From contig JAWKPC010000014.1 in assembly GCA_041390865.1 (NCBI GenBank), forward strand, positions 58,361 to 122,360: DNA of 64,000 nt, read 5' to 3'. The stretch is from JAUIIK01 sp041390865. GTDB taxonomy: Bacteria; Chloroflexota; Chloroflexia; Thermomicrobiales; CFX8. Below the pieces are notes generated by a model, which was not told where the DNA came from, ran no database searches, and saw nothing but the letters and a program-made list of their open reading frames with translations. The position numbers were made by a program, and so were the translations under genes. Shown here in pieces: positions 53,462 through 61,940 of this stretch (the stretch's first letter is position 1; every line of letters starts with the position of its first letter).

Positions 53462-53540
53462 GAACGCGCACACTCCGAAACTATGACATGGACATGGCTA
53501 TATGGGGCAATTCTACGTGAACCGTCGATCGACGAAGGAT

Positions 53541-53978
53541 CTAACCGAGCAGCGCCTGCATCGCCCGGATGAAGAAGGCGACGTGTGCGATCTGGGCGAT
53601 CCCCAGGGCCAGTGCGGTGGGCCGGACGATGACACTCCCGATCCGGTAGCCGATCGATGGAGCGAGCAGCGAACCGATAACTGCGACCTGAGCCAGCAAG
53701 GCTCCGACCATCAAGCGTCCCGGCATGGCGGCCGCGAAGGCAAAGCCGATGATCAGCGTACAGATCGCGATCGAGAAGAGGATCTCGACGAGGAGCATCC
53801 AGAGTTCGGTTGGACCGAGGCGGTCGTCGGCGGGAGGGGCCTCGGATACGACGCCGTCGGGCCCGAGGAACGTCGTGGGTTGCGAGGAATCAAGCGATGC
53901 CGCGAACGCGAACGCCATCGATCGAATTGAAATGATCGTAAGCCCCGCCGCGACGGCGATAGCCATCCAGATCAACAT
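53541..53978 (-). CDS. Membrane protein of unknown function, 145 aa
   Basis: The protein has four hydrophobic stretches: LIWMAIAVAAGLTIISI at the N-terminus, TELWMLLVEILFSIAICTLI, LLAQVAVIGSLLAPSIGY and LALGIAQIAHVAFFI. A polar loop rich in Asp and Pro separates the first from the rest. It lies 68 bp upstream of the frameshifted membrane protein and is probably cotranscribed with it. I do not recognise a family. An ATG 12 bp downstream is an equally possible start. Confidence 0.55.
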   Translation of the reverse strand: MLIWMAIAVAAGLTIISIRSMAFAFAASLDSSQPTTFLGPDGVVSEAPPADDRLGPTELWMLLVEILFSIAICTLIIGFAFAAAMPGRLMVGALLAQVAVIGSLLAPSIGYRIGSVIVRPTALALGIAQIAHVAFFIRAMQALLG

Positions 53979-54156
53979 GCGAGCTGTTCACTTTCAACCG
54001 TGGGGCTGTGGCTCCTCAGGCCGAACAGCCCCTCTCATCCCTCACTACATCTAACGAATGAGCCCGGCCATGGATTCGCGTCTTCGGAGAATCGAAAGTA
54101 CTGGACGGGCGAGTACAATCTCACCTGCTATAGCTTGGAGAAGGGGAAACACGGCG

Positions 54157-54885
54157 ATGTCGCTGGCCGATGAGATTGCGGGATGGATCCGGGGTGAGAT
54201 CGAAGGTGCGGGCCTGTCCGGCGCTGTGATCGGCCTGAGCGGCGGTATCGACTCCGCCGTCGCGTCCGGACTTTGCGCAAGGGCGGTCGGCCCCGAGAAC
54301 GTCGTCGGCATCGCCATGCCCGCTCACTCCTCGCCGGAGGACGTCCAGGACGCCCGTCTCGCGGCCGACACCTGGGGAATCGAATATCGGGAGATCGATC
54401 TCGGGCGCATGTTCGATCTCTTCATCGAATTACTTCCCGACGGCTCCCAGCTGGCCAACGCAAACCTGAAACCCCGACTACGCATGATGACGCTCTACCA
54501 CGTCGCGAATACGCTGGACTATATGGTCGTCGGCACCGGCAACCGGAGTGAGCTGCAGGTCGGCTACTACACCAAGTACGGCGATGGCGGGGTCGACCTG
54601 CTCCCCCTCGGCAGCCTGCTGAAAGTCCAGGTCCGCGAACTCGCCAGAGATATGGGCGTGCCGGCCCGGATTATCGACCGTCCGCCTTCTGCAGGGCTCT
54701 GGGAGGGCCAGACCGACGAAACCGAGCTTGGCATCACCTACGAACAGCTCGATGGCGCGCTGGAGGCGATCGCAGCTGGCGACACCAGCAACATCGATCC
54801 CACGGTACTCCATCGGGTAACCAGTCTGCACCGCTCCTCGGAACACAAACGGAAGCTCCCACCGATCTTCGTGCCATCCCGGTAG
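54157..54885 (+). CDS. nadE: NH3-dependent NAD+ synthetase
   Basis: The 242-residue N-type ATP pyrophosphatase amidates nicotinic acid adenine dinucleotide to NAD+. GAVIGLSGGIDSAVASGLCA is the SGGxDS P-loop. VGTGNRSELQVGYYTKYGDG and DLLPLGSLLKVQVRELARDM follow, as in other NadE proteins. RPPSAGLWEGQTDETELGIT completes the signature. No glutaminase domain is fused, so ammonia is the expected nitrogen donor. GAGAAGGGG lies upstream of the ATG at 54157; an in-frame upstream start at 54058 has no similarity. Confidence 0.93.
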   Translation: MSLADEIAGWIRGEIEGAGLSGAVIGLSGGIDSAVASGLCARAVGPENVVGIAMPAHSSPEDVQDARLAADTWGIEYREIDLGRMFDLFIELLPDGSQLANANLKPRLRMMTLYHVANTLDYMVVGTGNRSELQVGYYTKYGDGGVDLLPLGSLLKVQVRELARDMGVPARIIDRPPSAGLWEGQTDETELGITYEQLDGALEAIAAGDTSNIDPTVLHRVTSLHRSSEHKRKLPPIFVPSR

Positions 54886-55322
54886 CCGCGTAACCACATT
54901 GCTTCTGCAGCTGGCAGTGCCGGGCGGGGGCTTGCCAGCCGCGTGCCAACGTTACAAGCCGCGTCGCCGGCGACGTTCTGAATCCGACGACACGCACCGG
55001 ATACGCGCTCGTTTCCTCGCGACGCCGTTGCACACGCCGGAAAAGTCGAATGCCCCGACGACCGGCATCCCTAGCCAGGGAGGGATCTACGACCACCAGC
55101 CTGGCGTTGCGGCGTGGAGATGCTCCTTCGCTGTATCGGTTGGCTACGCTGTTCTCATCCGTGGCACGGATCGATTTCGGAGCTAGATCCCTCCTTCCAT
55201 CGGGATGCCAAGAAATGAAACGTGACACCTTGCGGGTCGTTGGGCCATCCTGCCGCTGAAGGCAACGCACAAACCAGCATCACCAAACCCGATTCCGGCA
55301 TGTTCCATGCATATCTCAGCGG
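54886..55322. other. Intergenic region with a large inverted-repeat element
   Basis: This 437-bp gap lies between convergent nadE and the ATPase gene. Its main feature spans 55068-55215. GGCATCCC...GGAGGGATCT on the left is matched in inverted orientation by AGATCCCTCC...GGGATGCC on the right, about 26-30 bp with mismatches and a loop of about 100 bp. It looks like a non-autonomous repeat. No gene is supported. Confidence 0.45.
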
Positions 55323-56093
55323 CTAGTTACCCGACCGGAACCGCTCCAGTGCCTGACTGAACCCCTGCGGATCATTGGCAAACTCCGCAGTCGATTCGGC
55401 CAGAAAGCGCTCCTGGGACGCGAGCAGTCGGGACGCTTCATTGTCCGTCAGGTTTCCCCAGGCGGCGATGGCGGCGACCATCCGGCCGGAGAAGATCTGC
55501 GGCGCGGCCCGCATCGGATCGCGCACCGCCAGTTGCTGAAGGTCAGGAACACCCCGCCGCTCGCGAATGCGGTCGACAGCGACGACGCGTCGGACCTGAT
55601 GCCCGTCGACCATACCCTTGCGGAGCGTCACGATCAGGTCGATGCCGGTGACATATTGAGGAGGAACCTCCAGCGGATACGACTGCAACGCGTCGATCGC
55701 CTCCTGGGACGAGCCCGCGTGCATCGTCGTGGCGAGCGGAAATCCATTTCCCAGACCGGCAAAGAGATTCCGGACTCCCCGGCCCCAGAGATAGGTAGGC
55801 AGATGGGCGCTGATCTCGTTGCAAAGCACGTAGCGATCGACGGGATCGAGCTGGCTGAGATACTCGAAGCGTTCGTAAATGCCGCGGATGTAGACCGGGC
55901 GGGTTGACGGGTCCATGAACTGGAGCAGAGCGGTAAGCAGCGTCGTCTTGCCGGCTTTGTCTTCAGCCGCAGCAACGATGACGCTCCGCCGCATCTCGAC
56001 CGCCAGCGACAGGATCGCGGCCTCGGCGGCGCCGAGCGTGCCGGTGGCGATCAGCCATGGGAGCGAGCGAGGTTCGGCATGGTCCCGTTCCAA
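55323..56093 (-). CDS. Orphan VirB11/CpaF-like secretion-type ATPase, short form
   Basis: The 256-residue protein resembles the C-terminal half of type II/IV secretion (CpaF/VirB11) ATPases. A Walker A of the form AAAEDKAGKTTLLTALLQF keeps GKTT but lacks the usual first glycines. Arg-rich VYIRGIYERFEYLSQL and DRYVLCNEISAHLPTYLWGR stand where the Asp and Walker B boxes belong. LATTMHAGSSQEAIDAL matches the conserved His box. The N-terminal domain is missing, and no pilus or Tad genes are near. The start is uncertain: TTG at 56093, or a CTG farther up, since the frame stays open to about 56180. Activity as a secretion motor is doubtful. Confidence 0.68.
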   Translation of the reverse strand: MERDHAEPRSLPWLIATGTLGAAEAAILSLAVEMRRSVIVAAAEDKAGKTTLLTALLQFMDPSTRPVYIRGIYERFEYLSQLDPVDRYVLCNEISAHLPTYLWGRGVRNLFAGLGNGFPLATTMHAGSSQEAIDALQSYPLEVPPQYVTGIDLIVTLRKGMVDGHQVRRVVAVDRIRERRGVPDLQQLAVRDPMRAAPQIFSGRMVAAIAAWGNLTDNEASRLLASQERFLAESTAEFANDPQGFSQALERFRSGN

Positions 56094-56369
56094 TCCCCAC
56101 CAGCCGAATGGTTTCTCGTAGTTCGATGACGGTCCAGCTTCGGTCAGCGTCCGTTCCCTCCAACGGCTGCTTGCCTGCTACTCTTTCAATAGTAAGAGCA
56201 GGGGATACAGATGCTACTCCCTCTCGGCGCTCGGGTCGAGCCGGTCAAGACGGACTCCGATCCACGCATGTTGATGAGAACCGTCAAGTAGCACTGTTAT
56301 ACTGGAGATGTCCGGACAGCGCGCCGGACCAAGTGCGTGAATTCAGCGAGAGAAAGTGACGATATCCAT

Positions 56370-57758
56370 ATGTCGGCGAACGACTACGACGTCGTATTCC
56401 TGGGTGGTGGCACCGGCGGCTATGTTGCCGCGATCCGAGCGAGCCAGCTCGGCCTGAAAGCCGCCGTCGTTGAGAAGGACCTTGTCGGAGGCACCTGCGT
56501 GCATCGTGGTTGCATCCCGGCCAAGTCCCTGCTCAAGGCAGCAGAAGTGGCATCGACTGTCCGCAAGGCCAGCGAATTCGGCGTCAACCCCGGCGACGTA
56601 ACGCTGAACTACGCCCAGGCGATGCGCCGCTCGAGGGATGTCGTCGACCAGAACTACAACGGCATCGAGTACCTGTTCCGCAAGCACAAAATCGACACCT
56701 TCAAGGGCTGGGGCACGCTCGTCTCACCGCGCGAGATTCGCGTCGAGTCTGAAGATGGCGAGACCCAGACGGTCAAAGCAAGCAAGGCCGTGATCATCGA
56801 CACCGGCTCGACGCCGCGTGAGATGGAGGGCCTCGAATCCAACGGCACAACGATCATCAACAGCGATCACGCAACCTTCAGCGAAGACCTCCCGAAGCGC
56901 GTCATCATCCGGGGCGCTGGCGCAACGGGACTGGAATTCGCCAGTGTTTATCACGAATTCGAGTCCGAAGTGACAGTTGTCGGCAATATCGCTCCGAACG
57001 AAGACGCCGAGGTTGCCCGCGATCTCGAGCGCTCGTTCAAACGCCAGGGCATCAACGTCATCTCCGGCCATCGTCCGGCCCCGGACGACTTCGAGGTCTC
57101 GGAGAACGGCGTCAAGATGAAGTACAAGGACGACGTCATTGAAGCCGACGCCCTGCTCGTTGCCATCGGACGCTACGGCAACATCGAAGGGTTCGGCCTG
57201 TCCGACATCGGCGTCGAAACCACCGATCGCGGCTACATCGCCGTCGATGACTACATGCGAACAAACGTCGATGGCGTCTATGCGATTGGCGACGTCACCG
57301 GGCTCCAGCAGCTCGCGCATACCGCGATGCACCAGGGCATCGTCGCTGTCGAGCACATCGCCGGTCACAAGCCGCACGTGCTCGATTACAACAAGATCCC
57401 GTGGGTCACATTCTGCCATCCGGAGATCGGCTCGGTCGGTCTCACCGAGCAGGAAGCCAAGGATGCCGGCTACAACGTCAAGACCGGCAAATTCCCGATG
57501 CAGGCAAGCGGCAAGGCGCGCGTCGACGGCGACACGACCGGCTTCGCGAAGATCGTCGTCGACGAGGATACCGACACGATTCTCGGCGTCCACATCCTCG
57601 GTCACCTTGCGACGGAGCTCATCGCTGAAGCGGGGCTTGCGATGATGTTCGAAGCCAGCGCCTGGGAGCTTGGCATCACCGTCCATGCACACCCGACAGT
57701 GTCGGAGATTATGCATGAGGCCGCGCTGGCGACCGCCGACGGCCCGCTGCATCTCTAG
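56370..57758 (+). CDS. lpdA: Dihydrolipoamide dehydrogenase (E3)
   Basis: The 462-residue FAD-containing enzyme reoxidises the lipoyl groups of the 2-oxoacid dehydrogenase complex and makes NADH. YDVVFLGGGTGGYVAAIRAS binds FAD. GGTCVHRGCIPAKSLLKAAE holds the redox-active Cys pair (C-x4-C). RVIIRGAGATGLEFASVYHEF is the NAD site with an RGAG variant. MRTNVDGVYAIGDVTGLQQL is the second FAD box, and VHAHPTVSEIMHEAAL the catalytic His-Glu pair. The start is the ATG at 56370; upstream in-frame codons are unconserved. It heads the operon with E1alpha, E1beta and E2. Confidence 0.93.
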   Translation: MSANDYDVVFLGGGTGGYVAAIRASQLGLKAAVVEKDLVGGTCVHRGCIPAKSLLKAAEVASTVRKASEFGVNPGDVTLNYAQAMRRSRDVVDQNYNGIEYLFRKHKIDTFKGWGTLVSPREIRVESEDGETQTVKASKAVIIDTGSTPREMEGLESNGTTIINSDHATFSEDLPKRVIIRGAGATGLEFASVYHEFESEVTVVGNIAPNEDAEVARDLERSFKRQGINVISGHRPAPDDFEVSENGVKMKYKDDVIEADALLVAIGRYGNIEGFGLSDIGVETTDRGYIAVDDYMRTNVDGVYAIGDVTGLQQLAHTAMHQGIVAVEHIAGHKPHVLDYNKIPWVTFCHPEIGSVGLTEQEAKDAGYNVKTGKFPMQASGKARVDGDTTGFAKIVVDEDTDTILGVHILGHLATELIAEAGLAMMFEASAWELGITVHAHPTVSEIMHEAALATADGPLHL

Positions 57759-57875
57759 GCAGCGCGCGGGGCTCGAAAACTGAATACGGCAAAAGCCTGA
57801 CGAACCGGGCGAGTTCTGGATTATCTCGATCAGGAACAGTCTCTCGTCAGGTTCCAACGAATCGGAGGACCCACC

Positions 57876-58910
57876 ATGGCAACCGAAGCCAGGCACGAAA
57901 CACCGCCGCGTACATCAGACGGTCCGTCCGAGGAGTTAGCCGACCTCGATCCCGACCTTCTGCGTTCGATGTTTCGAACGATGTTGGTGGCCCGAGCGGT
58001 CGACGAGCGCATGTGGCAGATGAACCGTGCCGGTCAGGCTCCCTTCGCCGTCTCAGGGCAGGGCCACGAAGCCGCCCAGGCAGGCATGGCGGCGGCGATG
58101 GATACCTCGAAAGACTGGCTCGTCCCGTACTACCGGGACGTGGCGCTCTCGATCGCCTTCGGGCTGACGCCAAGAGACATTCTGCTCGCCCAGCTCTCGC
58201 GAGCCGACGACCCGACCAGCGGCGGCCGGCAGATGCCGAACCACTTCAGCGCCCGTGACCGGCGCATCTTCTCCGGTTCCAGCGTCATCGCGACCCAGAT
58301 GCCCCATGCGACGGGGATCGCATTCGCCGCCAAAGCGCGCGGCGAGGATACCGTCACCGTCGTCTGTTTCGGCGAAGGCGCGACCAGCGAGGGAGACTTC
58401 CACGAGGCGATGAACTTTGCCTCGATCTATGACTTGCCGGTAATTTTCTTCTGTCAGAACAACGAATACGCGATATCGGTCCCGACGAGGCTCCAGATGG
58501 GTGTCGAGCGGGTAGCCGACCGGGCCAGGGGCTATGACATGCCCGGCGTTCGGGTAAACGGCATGGACGCAGTCGAGGTCTATCTCGCCGCCCGAGAAGC
58601 AGTCGACCGGGCTCGTAACGGCGGAGGGCCAACGCTGCTGGAGGCGATGGTCCGGCGATTCCACCCTCACTCCAGCGACGACGACGACCGGACCTACCGG
58701 CCGGAAGAAGAACTCGCAGTCCTCCGGGAGAACGGGCCGATCCGCGTCACGGCCGAACGCTTGAAATCACTCGGCGTGATCGACGACGAGTGGGTCGAAT
58801 CGACGCAATCGGAAATCAGACAGCAAGTCAACGACGCGACGGCCGAGGCCGAAGACGCGCCGCTACCCAGCCCCGACAGCTACGCCAGACACGTCTATTT
58901 CGAACGGTAG
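57876..58910 (+). CDS. 2-oxoacid dehydrogenase E1 component, alpha subunit (branched-chain type)
   Basis: The 344-residue thiamine-diphosphate-binding subunit decarboxylates the oxoacid. The cofactor motif is CFGEGATSEGDFHEAMNFAS through FFCQNNEYAISVP. GEG replaces the usual GDG, as in the branched-chain E1-alpha of animals. FAVSGQGHEAAQAGMAAAMD and SGGRQMPNHFSARDRRIFSG are also family-typical. The phosphorylation-loop-like FHPHSSDDDDRTYRPEEE lies near the C-terminus. It pairs with the downstream beta gene. Branched-chain 2-oxoacids (from Leu, Ile, Val) are the most likely substrates. Confidence 0.9.
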   Translation: MATEARHETPPRTSDGPSEELADLDPDLLRSMFRTMLVARAVDERMWQMNRAGQAPFAVSGQGHEAAQAGMAAAMDTSKDWLVPYYRDVALSIAFGLTPRDILLAQLSRADDPTSGGRQMPNHFSARDRRIFSGSSVIATQMPHATGIAFAAKARGEDTVTVVCFGEGATSEGDFHEAMNFASIYDLPVIFFCQNNEYAISVPTRLQMGVERVADRARGYDMPGVRVNGMDAVEVYLAAREAVDRARNGGGPTLLEAMVRRFHPHSSDDDDRTYRPEEELAVLRENGPIRVTAERLKSLGVIDDEWVESTQSEIRQQVNDATAEAEDAPLPSPDSYARHVYFER

Positions 58911-58960
58911 CTCGTCGGCTCGTCACGCTCCGGCGCGGGAACAAGAACGGGAGTCCGGAT

Positions 58961-59947
58961 ATGGCAGAGAAGCTTCTGATTCAGGCAATCCACGATGGCC
59001 TCGACGAAGCGCTGGCCGAAGATGAGCGCGTCGTCATCTTCGGTGAAGACGTCGGAACCCGCGGAGGCGTCTTCCGGGTCACGGACGGGCTGAAGGACAA
59101 GTACGGGCCGATGCGGGTGATTGATGCGCCGCTGGCCGAGTCGCTGATCATCGGCGCCGGGGTCGGGATGGCCGCCAACGGACTCATCCCGATCGCCGAG
59201 ATGCAGTTCCAGGATTTCAGCACGCCCGCCATGGACCAGATCATGAGCGAGGTCGCGCGGTTACGCTACCGCTCGAACGGCGACTGGGGCTGCCCGATGG
59301 TGATCCGAATGCCGTACGGCGGCGGCATCCACGGCGCGCTCTATCACTCCCAGTCGATCGAGGCGATCTACACGCACGTTCCCGGTCTGAAGGTCGTCGC
59401 GCCGATCGACCCCTACGACGCCAAGGGGCTGCTGCGAGAAGCAGTCCTCGACCCCGATCCCGTCATCTATTTCGAGCACAAGAAGGCGTATCGGGCGATC
59501 CGGGCTGAAGTTCCGGACGAGCCGTACACCGTGCCGATCGGCAAAGCGAAGATCGTCCGCGAGGGCAGCGATCTGACGATCATCTCCTATGGAGCGTACC
59601 TTTACGAAGCACTGCAAGCCGCCGACGACTTCGTCGACGAGCAGGGCGGATCGATCGAAGTGATCGACCTTCGAACCTTGAAGCCGCTGGACAACGAAAC
59701 CATTCTCGAATCGGTCATGAAGACCGGCAAGGCATTGATCGTCCACGAAGCGAACCGGTTCGGCGGCATCGGCGGCGAGATTGCCGCGATCATCGCCGAG
59801 GAAGCATTCGCCTATCTCGACGGGCCGGTCGTCCGGCTGACGTCTGCGGACGTCCCGGCGATGCCCTACAGCCCACCGTTGGAGAAGGCATTCTTGCTCG
59901 ACAAAGACGATATCCGGGCCGCCATCGACCGTCTGACAGCGTTCTAG
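58961..59947 (+). CDS. 2-oxoacid dehydrogenase E1 component, beta subunit
   Basis: The 328-residue beta subunit completes the E1 active site. VVIFGEDVGTRGGVFRVTDG, MRVIDAPLAESLIIGAGVGM and AEMQFQDFSTPAMDQIMSEV are classic. MPYGGGIHGALYHSQSIEA contains the HSQS residues contacting the cofactor. The C-terminal LIVHEANRFGGIGGEIAAII ends the transketolase-C domain. It starts 50 bp after E1-alpha and 21 bp before E2. With the alpha subunit it forms an alpha2-beta2 complex that acylates the lipoyl domain of E2. Confidence 0.93.
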   Translation: MAEKLLIQAIHDGLDEALAEDERVVIFGEDVGTRGGVFRVTDGLKDKYGPMRVIDAPLAESLIIGAGVGMAANGLIPIAEMQFQDFSTPAMDQIMSEVARLRYRSNGDWGCPMVIRMPYGGGIHGALYHSQSIEAIYTHVPGLKVVAPIDPYDAKGLLREAVLDPDPVIYFEHKKAYRAIRAEVPDEPYTVPIGKAKIVREGSDLTIISYGAYLYEALQAADDFVDEQGGSIEVIDLRTLKPLDNETILESVMKTGKALIVHEANRFGGIGGEIAAIIAEEAFAYLDGPVVRLTSADVPAMPYSPPLEKAFLLDKDDIRAAIDRLTAF

Positions 59948-59968
59948 AGCAACCGAAAGAGGACCGGC

Positions 59969-61366
59969 ATGGCAGAAACCAGGCAGGGCACGACGATCAA
60001 GATGCCGAAGCTCGGCGAAAGCGTGACCGAGGGAACGATCGCCGGCTGGCTCAAGAAGGTCGGCGATCGGGTCGACCGCTATGACCCGATGGTCGAGGTC
60101 GTCACCGACAAGGTCAACGCCGAGGTACCGGCGCCGGTCAGCGGGACGTTGATCGAGATCATATCGGCCGAGGGGGACGTCGTCCCGGTCGGCGAGGCGA
60201 TCTGCGTCATCGACACCGGTGACGGCACGGTCGAGGTCCCCGTAGACGAGCTCGAAGCCGGTGAGGAGACCGAAGACCGCACCGTCGTGATGTCCGCCGC
60301 TCCGATGTCGGAGATGGAAGCCAGCGACGAGATGATCTACGACGCCGGTGACGACGATTCCAGCGCCGCCCGGTCCGCAAACGGTGCAGATCGAGACATT
60401 GACGCGGCGATCGCCCGGGCACGCGAAGATCGCGACGAGCAGGCACTGCTCCAGATCCGATCATCGCCGCTCGTCAGGCGCCTTGCCGAGGAACACAGCG
60501 TCGACCTGACGACGGTCGAAGGCACTGGCATCGGCGGCCGGGTGACGAAATCCGACATCGAGGCCTACATCGCGCGGCCGGATGCAGCCGAACAGGCCGA
60601 ACCGGCCCGGCCGGCCAGCCGCGCTCCGGAACCAGGCGCGGAGCGAGCTCCGGCGCCCGCGCCGCGGATCGAGGTCTGGCCTGGCGACGAAGTGATCGAA
60701 GCCAGTACGATGCGCCGGCAGATCGCCGAACACATGGTCCGGTCGGTTTCGACCGCCCCGCACGTCACTGTCTGGATGGAAGTCGATATGAGCGCCGTGG
60801 TCAACTACCGCGAAGCGCACAAGGCCGAATTCCAGGAGCGCGAAGGGTTCAGCCTGACGTATGTCCCGCTCGTGCTCAGCACCGTCGTCGAATCACTCCA
60901 GGAATACCCGGAGATCAACGCCGTCTGGGACAATGGTCGGATTATTCGCCGCAAAGCGATCAATATCGGTCTTGCCGTGGCACTGGAGGACGGGTTGATC
61001 GTCCCGGTTCTGAAGCGCGCCGACGAGAAGAACATCACCGGTCTCGCCAGAGCCGTCAACGACCTCGTCGAGCGCGCCCGGGACGGCAAGCTGTCACCGG
61101 ACGACGTCAGTGGCGGCACGTTCACCCTGAACAATCCCGGCACGCTCGGCTCGATCTCATCGACGCCCCTGCTCGTCCAGCCTCAGGCCGGGATTCTCTC
61201 GATGGAAGCGATCGTCAAGCGGCCGGTCGTCGTCGACGACATGATCGGCATCCGGCCGATGATGAATCTCTCGATGTCCGTCGATCACCGGCTACTCGAT
61301 GGGCTGGCCGCCACCCGGTTCCTTTCCGACGTCAAACAGCGTCTGGAGCATTTCCGGCCGAATTAG
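59969..61366 (+). CDS. 2-oxoacid dehydrogenase E2 component (dihydrolipoyl acyltransferase)
   Basis: The 465-residue protein is the core of the complex. Residues 10-85 form one lipoyl domain, with the modified lysine in VEVVTDKVNAEVPAPVSG. An acidic linker follows, then the E1/E3-binding domain (SSPLVRRLAEEHSVDLTTVE, with GTGIGGRVTKSDIEAYI). A Pro/Ala-rich linker leads to the catalytic CAT domain (residues 240-465). It includes MRRQIAEHMVRSVSTAPHVT and ends in SVDHRLLDGLAATRFLSDV with the HxxxDG active site. It transfers the acyl group to CoA. It is the last gene of the operon. Confidence 0.93.
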   Translation: MAETRQGTTIKMPKLGESVTEGTIAGWLKKVGDRVDRYDPMVEVVTDKVNAEVPAPVSGTLIEIISAEGDVVPVGEAICVIDTGDGTVEVPVDELEAGEETEDRTVVMSAAPMSEMEASDEMIYDAGDDDSSAARSANGADRDIDAAIARAREDRDEQALLQIRSSPLVRRLAEEHSVDLTTVEGTGIGGRVTKSDIEAYIARPDAAEQAEPARPASRAPEPGAERAPAPAPRIEVWPGDEVIEASTMRRQIAEHMVRSVSTAPHVTVWMEVDMSAVVNYREAHKAEFQEREGFSLTYVPLVLSTVVESLQEYPEINAVWDNGRIIRRKAINIGLAVALEDGLIVPVLKRADEKNITGLARAVNDLVERARDGKLSPDDVSGGTFTLNNPGTLGSISSTPLLVQPQAGILSMEAIVKRPVVVDDMIGIRPMMNLSMSVDHRLLDGLAATRFLSDVKQRLEHFRPN

Positions 61367-61525
61367 GCACCGCTATGCGGTGCGTACGTACGCATCCTCC
61401 GGACTACGAGGTTCTTCGTAGGACGTTTCGCTGACAGTCTCTCAGGATGTGCGAGGTTTGGCCGATGTTGGATTGACCGCAATCCCCGATACTTGATATT
61501 GAGAACAAGAAAGGGGATCACGCGA

Positions 61526-61663
61526 ATGAACGAACTGATGCTGATGGCAGAGATGAACAGAGACCGAACCAACGAGCTGCGCTCGGACGGCTGCCGGCGA
61601 TGCACGCGGACCCGCACGCGCTGGATCACCAGTGAATATCGCCAGCGGCGCCGAAGCTCCTGA
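61526..61663 (+). CDS. Small basic Arg/Thr-rich protein, 45 aa
   Basis: This short ORF (ATG 61526 to TGA 61663) starts MNELMLMAEMNRDRTNELRS and ends rich in Arg (CTRTRTRWITSEYRQRRRSS), with two Cys. AAAGGGG lies 11 nt upstream, and a strong terminator follows 24 bp after the stop. Those signals suggest a real gene. It is too short to assign; a role in nucleic-acid or membrane contact is only speculative. Confidence 0.5.
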   Translation: MNELMLMAEMNRDRTNELRSDGCRRCTRTRTRWITSEYRQRRRSS

Positions 61664-61686
61664 TTTCTTCTCCCAACGATAATGTC

Positions 61687-61720
61687 GAACGGCCCGCTCG
61701 ATGATTCGAGCGGGCCGTTC
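61687..61720 (+). terminator. Strong rho-independent-type terminator
   Basis: GAACGGCCCGCTCG (61687-61700) and CGAGCGGGCCGTTC (61707-61720) form a perfect 14-bp stem with a 6-nt loop, followed by TCTATT. It ends the small-protein transcript and possibly the E2 operon. Confidence 0.75.
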
Positions 61721-61824
61721 TCTATTGCATTGATCGATCAATGGGTTCTCGATCGCTCTCAAGCGAAAGCGTCCACTACCATCGACTTGAGCAGTCAACG
61801 GCATAGAGACAATCATGACTCAAA

Positions 61825-61940
61825 CGAAGTCGGGATGAATGCTACCCGCATCCTGTACCCGCAACGCGATGCATTGCCATGCTACGTACGCGCTATGTTA
61901 GGACAGGAGCCCAGGAAGTTACCGACAAGATTTCGCATCA
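61825..61940. repeat. Dispersed 115-bp palindromic repeat, copy 3 of 3
   Basis: It runs from CGAAGTCGGGATGAATGCTA through GCAACGCGATGCATTGC (one mismatch in the stem, about 61861-61877) to AAGATTTCGCATCA. Its 3' edge touches the stop codon of the ppk2 gene. Confidence 0.65.

Noticed and set aside
56724..57896. 390-codon open frame on the minus strand
   Set aside because: It is fully antisense to the dihydrolipoamide dehydrogenase gene, which has complete catalytic motifs.
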